From Triplophysa rosa (taxonomy: Eukaryota; Chordata; Actinopteri; Cypriniformes; Nemacheilidae), in the NCBI RefSeq assembly GCF_024868665.1, contig NC_079891.1:12746969-12810968 (forward strand): a stretch of 64,000 nucleotides of DNA. Direction: 5' to 3'. The notes under the pieces are model-generated. The model was not told the DNA's origin, did no database searches, and was given only the letters and a program-made list of their open reading frames with translations. A program made the translations under genes and the position numbers. Below, in pieces: positions 57,534 to 64,000 of this stretch; position 1 is the stretch's first letter; the number at the start of each line of letters is the position of its first letter.

Positions 57534-59225
57534 CTGTTCTCATGGGTGCAACACACTCATCGAGGAGGGGGACGGACACAATGCCTGCTTCCAGTACGCT
57601 GGGGCAGACGTTGTGGATACGTCCTGCCCGCACTGCGGGCGGTGACGATTCAGACGTTGCGTCACAGGTGGCTGTGTTCCCACGGGACTCAGCCACCACC
57701 TCGTTTGCTCCCCGTTCCGTGGCGGCAGGACTACGGCCCTGCCGTCCGCTATGGCAAGCAGCGAGGGTGATGTGAGGATTACTGTGAGCGATAATCCGCC
57801 AGCCACGGCTCACGGACCGTTCACACCTCGTCTCGCTTGTCTGACCGTTCCCCAAAAAGACGGTCCGCCGTCTCATTCCTCAATCACGTATTCGGACACG
57901 ATGCTCCCTCCCTCGGGGGGTCGAGCCCAGGAAAAAGCGGATGTCGAGATGTCGGCCATGCTTTCCCGGGCCGCCGTGAGTGTTGGGTTGCAGTGCCCGC
58001 ACTGCCTCTCCCGGCACTCGCGGCTGGCTACATGGCGCCTCGGGTTTGACCGGGTTTACCGGAAGTGCATGAGGAACTTTGTAAGACCTGGAACGCCCCT
58101 TCCCGGCATGTTTCACGTCAAACAAAGTTCTGTCACCCTCTCTTCCCTCGAGGTTGAGACGGCTGGAGGATACGTCGGGTCCCCCAGGTGGAGTATGCCG
58201 CCGTGGTGCATGAGTATGCGTGCCGCTGGGGGGGCTCGACCTAGACTCCCGTCCAAAGCATGTGGTGTCTCGGCATCTCTGGTGTCGAGAGCTTACATTG
58301 CGGCGGACCAAGCTGCCTCCTCTCTCCACGCTATGGCTCCTGCCAGGCCAGGGCGTTGAGAGAGCTTCACGAGGGTAAGACCGACCCAGCGCTTATGCAG
58401 GAACTCCGCGCCGCCACCGACCTCGCTCTACGGGTGACCAAGGTGACCACGCGGGCCCTGGGTCGGACGATGTCCACACTTGTGGTCCATGAGAAACTCC
58501 TCTGGCCAATCCTTGCGCAGATGAGTAATGCTGAGAAGGTCTGCTTTCTCGACGTACCCGTCTCGCAAGGGGGGGGCTGGTTGGTGTTACTGCCTCCCCG
58601 GAGGGTTCTCGACAGTAAGAAGCAGTCCTCCGTGACGCAACTCGGCCGCCTCGGCCGTCGAGTCCCGTGCACTGTCTGCTTCCCAGCAGCCCTGGTCCTC
58701 TTCAACGCCCTCCAGCTCTGGCGCCCCCCACTCAGGCGGCCCCCCCTGGAGGAGACAGCGAAGAGGAGACCATAGCCCCATCAGCAGCCGCAGCGCAGCG
58801 GCCGTCATGGGAACACCTCAGGGGGATCGAGGCTACCATTGGGCCCTACCCCAGCCACATCGCTGGGAAGTCGGATAGGGACGGATCCTGCCCCGTCTCT
58901 CCATCTGCTGGCCCCCTCCGGGGGGCTGGCGCCCACTTACTCTCAAAAAAGGAGAGTTTCCTCTCTCTCTGGGTTACCACAGCCGCTCTCACCCTCTGCA
59001 CGATGGTGAACGGCAAACTCGACGTTGCGTCATGGCAAAGCGCAATGTCGAGTATAAACACCAGCCCTCAGCACTCTCAGTCAGACAGTGCGTTGAGCTG
59101 CGCAGTCGCCAGGCAGGAAAAACGACAGAGCCGATCTCCTCCCCGGGGGACCTCCCCCGGCAAGGAATCCGTACTGCTAGCCATCGAACCACCCCCCGGG
59201 GGGACGATGAAAAAGATCGTACCTT
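57534..59225 (+). pseudogene. DIRS gag-like protein remnant, copy 2
   Basis: As in copy 1, the Cys/His-containing start (CNTLIEEGDGH ... CPHCGR, near 57540-57640) runs into a stop at GGCGGTGACG because one T is missing. The conserved helical part is open at 58260-58570 and contains LRELHEGKTDPALMQELR, ATDLALRVTKVTTRAL and LLWPILAQMSNAEKV. Downstream the frame shifts again near 58585. A basic, proline-rich tail follows before RT. Confidence 0.6.
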
Positions 59226-59369
59226 AGTTCCGTCTCATTCTGGGAGCCTGTCCGGCTTCCCAGGCTGTCAGACTGGCTAGGGAAGACGATCCGTCTCGGC
59301 TACGCGATCCAGTCGCCTCACGCTCGCCAAGTTCAGCATCCAATGTACCTCAGTCAGAGGCTAGGATGT

Positions 59370-59880
59370 TCCGTACTTCGGGCCGAGGTCGCCACCCTTC
59401 TGGTGAAGGGAGTGATCGAGCCCGTCTCACCAGCCGAGATGTTCAACGGGTTTTACAGCCTGTACTTCATTGTCCCCAAGAAAGGTGGGGGGTTGCGCCC
59501 TATCTTGGGTCTGTGTGTTCTGAACAGGCACATACACTTAGCTGCCTTTCAGGTTGATCATGCAGAAGCGCATCCTGACGTCCGTCAGGTGTCAGGACCG
59601 GTTTATGGCAGTCGACCTGAAGGACACGTACTTCATGTCTCGATCCTCCCTCGACATCGGCCGTTCCGACGGTTCGTGTTCGAGGGACGGGCATATCAGT
59701 ACAGGGTCCTCCCCTTCGGTCTGTCCCTGTCTCCACGAGTCTTTACGAAGGTCCCCCGTGGGAAGGAGGTGTGCGGGTACTAACTATCTCGATGACTGGC
59801 TCGTTTTGGCACTCTCGAGATCTGTTGTGTACACACAGGGACCTGGTTCTCCGGCACCTAGATCGGTGGGGCTACAGGTC
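59370..59880 (+). pseudogene. DIRS reverse transcriptase domain, copy 2
   Basis: Fingers motifs GVIEPVSPAEM and YFIVPKKGGGLRPIL are in one frame (59400-59515). Motif A, MAVDLKDTYF, is in a second frame (about 59605), and motif B, VLPFGLSLSPRVF, is back in the first (about 59700). YLDD (CTATCTCGATGACTGG, about 59783) is preceded by the same one-base loss, CTAACTATC, as in copy 1. At least three frameshifts inactivate it, and it is more damaged than the copy-1 RT. Confidence 0.85.
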
Positions 59881-60309
59881 AACTGAGAAAAGAGCAAGCT
59901 CTCCCCGGTGCAGAGCATCCTCTTTCTCGGTATGGAACTCAACTCTGTTCTCACGAGCGGCCCCGCTCACCCCCCGGGGTGGGCGCAAGACCCATGACGA
60001 GGAAGCCCGCACCCTCGCGGCCTCCCTGAGGCGCGTGACTGATTAGCACGCCCGATCAGTGTTGAACTGCCTGAAGCTCAGACAGTCAACGGTCCCCCTG
60101 TAACAAGAGGCTCCTGGGATACATGGCATCCTCGGCGGGGGGGGGTCCCCCTCGGGTCGATGCACATACGACCGCTCCAACACTGGCTGCAGAGTCAAGT
60201 TCCTTGGAGAGCGTGGCACACCGGCAGCAGGCGTATGGTCACATGTTTTTCTGCCGACACACCCTAACCCCCTGGTCTCCATGACCTTCTTGCGGACAGG
60301 GGTCCCCTT

Positions 60310-60650
60310 TGGGATGCCTCCCTGCAAGGTTGGGGTGCCGTGTGCAACGGGCAAGCAGTGTCGGGGCGGTGGACGGGCCCCCGCCTGCGTTGGCATTTCA
60401 ACTGCCTAGAGTTGTTGGTTGTGCTACTTGCATTGAGGAGGCTACTACCTCTCGTGCAGGGAAGCACGTGCTGGTCTGGTCGGACAGCACAGCTGCTGTG
60501 GTGTATTCTTCCACTCACAGCAGCTAACATGACTTGCCCGACGCCTCCTCCTCTGGAGTCAGCAGGTGATCAGCTCCCTGCGAGCCACACACATCCCAGG
60601 CGTCCTGAACCAGACAGCCGATGCGCTCTCTCGTCAGTTGACGCCTCGCG
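60310..60650 (+). pseudogene. DIRS RNase H domain remnant, copy 2
   Basis: The translation in pieces gives DASLQGWGAV at about 60315, AVSGRWTGPRLRWHFNCLEL, LVWSDSTAAVVYSS at about 60470-60510 with the acidic SDS motif, and ATHIPGVLNQTADALSRQ at about 60580-60640. This is the order of an RNase H domain following RT. The pieces lie in two or three frames, so the enzyme is dead; the acidic residues themselves survive. Confidence 0.75.
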
Positions 60651-61049
60651 GAGAGTGGCGACTCCCTCCCCACGCAGCCGGCTCATTTGGGGCAGTTTGG
60701 CCAGGCACCGGTGGTCCTGTTGCCTCCCCGGACTCCACCCATTGTCCGCTTTGGTACTCCCTGTCCGAGGTACCCTCCGCACGGATGCCCTTGCGCACAG
60801 CTGGCCAAGCGGAAGTACGCTTCCCCCCAGTGAGCCTCATTGCACAGGGCCTGTGCAAGGCCAGGGAAGAGGAGCATCAAGTAGTACTAGTTACGCCCCT
60901 TTGGCCTAACCAGGACTTGGTTCTCGGAGCTGAGGCTCTGACAACAACTCCCCCCTGGCCGCTCCCCCTGGCGGACAGCTTCCCCAGGGGAAGGGGCACG
61001 TTACGGCATCCCAGGCAAAACCTGGTCTCCATGTCTGGACGGGACGAGG

Positions 61050-62105
61050 AGATCCTGAGTGACCCACCCCCGGTCCGGTTGGGACATCACTCAGGCTAGG
61101 GCTTCGGCCACTGGGCGGCTATACGCCCATAGGTGGCGCCTCTTCTCGTCCTGGTGCTCTTCTCGGCGAGAAGACCCGCGGAGTTGCTCGGTCGGGTACG
61201 AGCTGTCCCGTCCTCAAGAGAGCGGGGGAGTAACCTCTCCCCCTCCACACTGGGAATGTATGTAGCCGCTACGGCCGCTCATCATGACCCAAGTGCTGGG
61301 TAGCCTCTGGGACAGCACGGCCTGGTCATTAGGTTCCTAAGGGGCGCGAGAGGGTGACCACCTTTCCGCGCTCCGTACCCTCTTGCGAACTAGGTGGCGG
61401 GCCTCAAGAGGCCCTGCTCCCTTCGAGCCTTTCGGAGTTACCGCTCTTTCTCAGTCTTGATAAAGACGGTGTTCCGCATTGCGCTCACCTCCAAGAGGGT
61501 AGGGGATCTGCAAGCACTCTCCGTGTCCGCAGATTGCCTAGAACTCGGGGCCGGGATTCTCACGTTATCTTGAGACCCCGCCCCGGCTACGTGCCCAAGG
61601 TTCCCACCACTCTCCCGAGAGACCAGGTGGTGAACCTGCAGGCGCTCCCCACCGGGGAGGAAGACCCAACCTATCCGTGTTGTGTCCAGTACGCGCACGG
61701 CGCCTCTACTTGGACCGCACGCAGAGCCCAGAAGCTCTGAGCAGCTCTTTGTCTGTTTCGGAGGTCAGCAGGAGGGCTGTCTCCAAACAGAGGCTGGCGC
61801 ACTGGATCGTGGATGCCCTCGTTAGGGCATACCGATCTCATTTCGCCCCTGCCCGTTGGGGGTGAGGCACACCCCTCGTGGGCACTGGCTCAGGGCGCCT
61901 CTCTGGCAGACATCTGCAGAGCTGCGGGTTGGGCTATGCCCAACAACTCCGTGAGGTTCTAATACCTACGCGCGGAACCGGTGTCAGCCCGCATCCTGGC
62001 AAGGTGTGGGACCGGCAGCCGGTAGGGCGTACGCCTGCGGAAGCCCTTCCCCCTCCGGGGGGAGCAGTGGCGATCCCGCCTCACTTCTTTCCCCTCGGGT
62101 AAAGA
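61050..62105 (+). pseudogene. DIRS tyrosine recombinase (integrase) remnant, copy 2
   Basis: An N-terminal core-binding part is suggested by GRLYAHRWRLFSSWCSSR (about 61105). The catalytic part is clear in one frame at about 61458-61575: TVFRIALTSKRVGDLQALSV, where the Arg of KRV would be the first catalytic residue; it stops at LTLS*. After frame changes, LSVSEVSRRAVSKQRLAHWI (about 61750) and GVRHTPRGHW (about 61860; an H-x2-R motif like HSTRG) follow. The enzyme would insert the circular DNA copy by strand exchange. The whole stretch from about 61360 to 62235 is missing in copy 1. Multiple stops make it non-functional. Confidence 0.75.
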
Positions 62106-62701
62106 ACAGGCATTCCATCCATCACTAAGCACCCTTCCAGGGGACAGGCTGGGCAGAGCAGCCCTGCCCCCTTAGGCCGGGGAACAGTTGAGTTATCTCC
62201 CACATAGCTCTAACCGGACCTAGTGCTCCAGACGTGGTAACCCCCCCTCCGTGGGCTGTTCCGTCTGATGTATCCTCATGAATGGTTCCCACCTTGGCAA
62301 CCCATGACCTCCCCAGGTGGACTCCCACCTTGCGGTTAACTCCTGCAGTCCGCACATTCCTCCCATGAGTTCTCCCCTGATGGTGAGACCATGTGGTGTC
62401 TCCACTAATTCCTCCCTACGGTAGGTAGTGGCCTCTGCAGCGTTTTTCCCCCAGGGGGAATAATGCTTACCCAGTGGCCCGTACGGTGCCGGGCGGCTTC
62501 TCGCCATTTAGAGAACTAGGCCTCCGCCCGTGACGGCCGGTGATAGGGGCTTCCCAACTTTGTGTAAAGCTCTGGGTCCCCCTACCTCTCCACTGGAGGG
62601 TCATAATTTCGCGTTAGCGTCTTCGTCTGACTCGCCCAGGCCAGTCAACGTCGCTCCGCAGAGATTGTGACGCGGCTCAGTGCTGTGGCGTTTTCCATAG
62701 G

Positions 62702-62812
62702 AACCCCATTCTGTCGGTTCGACACAACGTCGAGAGACCGACAGAAAGGGAACGTCTTGGTTACGGATGTAACCTCGGTTCCCTGATGGAGGGAACGAGA
62801 CGTTGTGTCCCT
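62702..62812 (+). repeat. DIRS internal complementary region (ICR), copy 2
   Basis: ACCCCATTCTGTCGGTTCGA through ACAGAAAGGGAAC complements the left outer edge. GTCTTGGTTACGGATGTAAC through GAACGAGACGTTGTGTC complements the right outer edge. The two halves meet at GGGAACGTCTTGG, which equals the expected circle junction with one shared GTT/AAC. Confidence 0.85.
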
Positions 62813-62874
62813 CATGCCACAACACTGGCCGCCCACCCCAGCGGTCGGGGGAGGATGCTTTAGGCTCCTCAGAC

Positions 62875-63087
62875 CAAAGGTGAATGAATGAGCACGCCGG
62901 CTTCCCTCTTATACCCGGACATCCGGGGAGGAGCCCGGCATGCAAATTTCATTCGCCAATTTTCATTGGCCTTTTCTAAATACTCAGAAGATGATAGGTT
63001 CTCAAGACAAACCCCATTCTGTCGGTTCGACACAACGTCTCGTTCCCTCCATCAGGGAACCGAGGTTACATCCGTAACCAAGACGTT
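62875..63087 (+). repeat. Right inverted terminal repeat of DIRS copy 2
   Basis: It starts AAAGGTGAATGAATGAGC, mirrors the left repeat to GGTTCGACACAACG, then carries the right-specific edge with palindrome GTTCCCTCCATCAGGGAAC and end CCGTAACCAAGACGTT. Together with the second half of the ICR it forms a 330-bp foldback. Confidence 0.85.
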
Positions 63088-64000
63088 TTTTTGTCAAATG
63101 TACTTGTTTATATATATTTTTGATAAATTTTGCCTTCTATGAAGTAATAGCAGTAGCATTGTTTTCAAGATACACTTTTTTGCAAGATGACATGTTACAG
63201 TAGTTCCCTTAATATCTCATTGTTACAGAGGATAGTGTGAGCAATAAATAACCAGTGTGTCTCCGTTCCAGTACTCACACTTCCCCTGCCAGAATGTTCC
63301 CCCTCTCAACAGCCCCCTCCCAAAATAGGGTTGTTTGACTTCATGCTGCCCTGTTTAACACGCTGACATAATTTGCTTGTAGGTTAACACAACATGTTTG
63401 TTTATTCTCTTTGGCATTCTAAAGCAACAAAATTTGTATTTTTGTGCTTTTTAATGCCTATTTCACACTTTTCTCTGCAAAGGTTACTACAGTGTCTGTT
63501 TCCATGCTTGTCTTGTATTGTCTTTGTGGCTGTTGACCTAAATTGAATTACATAGCTGTAATGTAGTTTTAATATTGCTTTTCCCTGCCTGATTGGTAAG
63601 CCTGTAAACAGCTTTGTATTGGTATCTGTTAATTTCAGGATATAAGACTGTGTAATAGAGTATATGTGTAAATATATTGAAGCTTATACCCTTTTGTGTG
63701 TATCCTGTATCCTGCCAAGATGAAAATATTGGTCACCACCATGGCATTGGAATAATAATTTAACCAGATGTAATATTTACACCAGATTTGTTTATTAAAT
63801 GAAAGATTTGTCACTCAATCAGATTCTACCATGAAAGTAATTTTTAAATTATTTTTAAATCAGATGATCAGATAATTTATGTTGTGATTCTTAGGTATTT
63901 GCAGAAGGAATACTTATCTGGACAAATGTTGTCGATGTCTTGCAGATATGTGGCACTTTGGTTGAACTAGCCCTGTACACAGACTAATGTTTTTATTTAA
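63088..64000. other. adgrv1 intron continuing to the window end
   Basis: AT-rich sequence. A frame near 63897-63987 follows a TTCTTAG acceptor-like site, but its peptide does not continue TM7 of the receptor, so no exon is called. Confidence 0.5.

Larger units (their letters stand above)
57153..63087 (+). mobile_element. DIRS-type tyrosine-recombinase retrotransposon, copy 2 (most complete)
   Basis: The 5.94 kb element has all DIRS parts in order: left inverted repeat, gag-like, RT, RNase H, tyrosine recombinase, internal complementary region, right inverted repeat. Both ends carry GTT (57153-57155 and 63085-63087), and no flanking duplication is seen, as expected for recombinase-mediated insertion of a circle. 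It lies in sense orientation in the adgrv1 intron after the TM6 exon. Every protein frame is interrupted. Its left 700 bases are almost identical by eye to copy 1. It lacks a 72-bp gag segment present in copy 1 (3537-3607). Confidence 0.9.

Noticed and set aside
63897..63987. Possible last exon after TTCTTAG
   Set aside because: The frame gives a peptide unlike the expected TM7 continuation and has no donor or matching phase partner. Treated as intron.

Overview
This window looks like a teleost fish genome, most probably a cyprinid-like (cypriniform) species. That placement is an inference from AT-rich introns crowded with DIRS, hAT, L2-type LINE, Ty3/gypsy-type LTR and tRNA-SINE copies. There is no sign of bacterial or organellar gene organisation. 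The only host gene I can support is the 3' part of an adhesion GPCR gene, best matched to adgrv1 (VLGR1/GPR98), on the + strand. Four exons were found with consensus splice sites and compatible phases: 34250-34366, 40050-40228, 41654-41811 and 54485-54606. They encode the receptor from the end of TM2 to the start of TM7. No exon was recognised upstream of 34250 or downstream of 54606, so the rest of the window reads as intron or flanking DNA.

Most of the other structured sequence is mobile elements, many delimited by exact target-site duplications (TSDs). Region 1-8 kb: a piggyBac-like MITE end, then a 5.05 kb DIRS-type element (2786-7837) that lacks the tyrosine-recombinase region. Region 8-19 kb: hAT elements with 8-bp TSDs (8065-10507, 14587-16336, 17968-18686), a TTAA-flanked MITE (10794-11329), and a TIR element whose left TIR is split by a solo LTR (12026-13840). 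Region 20-33 kb: a rearranged DIRS fragment interrupted by a hAT, compact LTR elements and solo LTRs, a hAT that hosts an L2-like LINE tail, and a Penelope-like inverted repeat with a 14-bp TSD. Region 34-55 kb: the adgrv1 exons, separated by a 2 kb LINE with reverse-transcriptase remnants, a 2.06 kb gag-bearing LTR element with a coding-phase minisatellite, a BED-finger hAT, a LINE tail hosting a SINE, and an antisense DIRS gag fragment. Region 55-64 kb: a DIRS-derived foldback element and the most complete DIRS copy (57153-63087), with inverted terminal repeats, gag, RT, RNase H, tyrosine recombinase and the internal complementary region.

No mobile-element protein in the window is intact. 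The two long DIRS copies share frameshifts that shorter DIRS fragments in the same window lack. Nothing here amounts to a clearly new multi-gene system. The observations most worth following up are the DIRS terminal architecture and its minimal foldback derivative, the shared lesions, a hammerhead-ribozyme-like motif in the Penelope-like repeat, the gag/minisatellite LTR element, and a 58-bp palindromic element present twice. All sequence comparisons were made by eye; no percentages or database matches are claimed.
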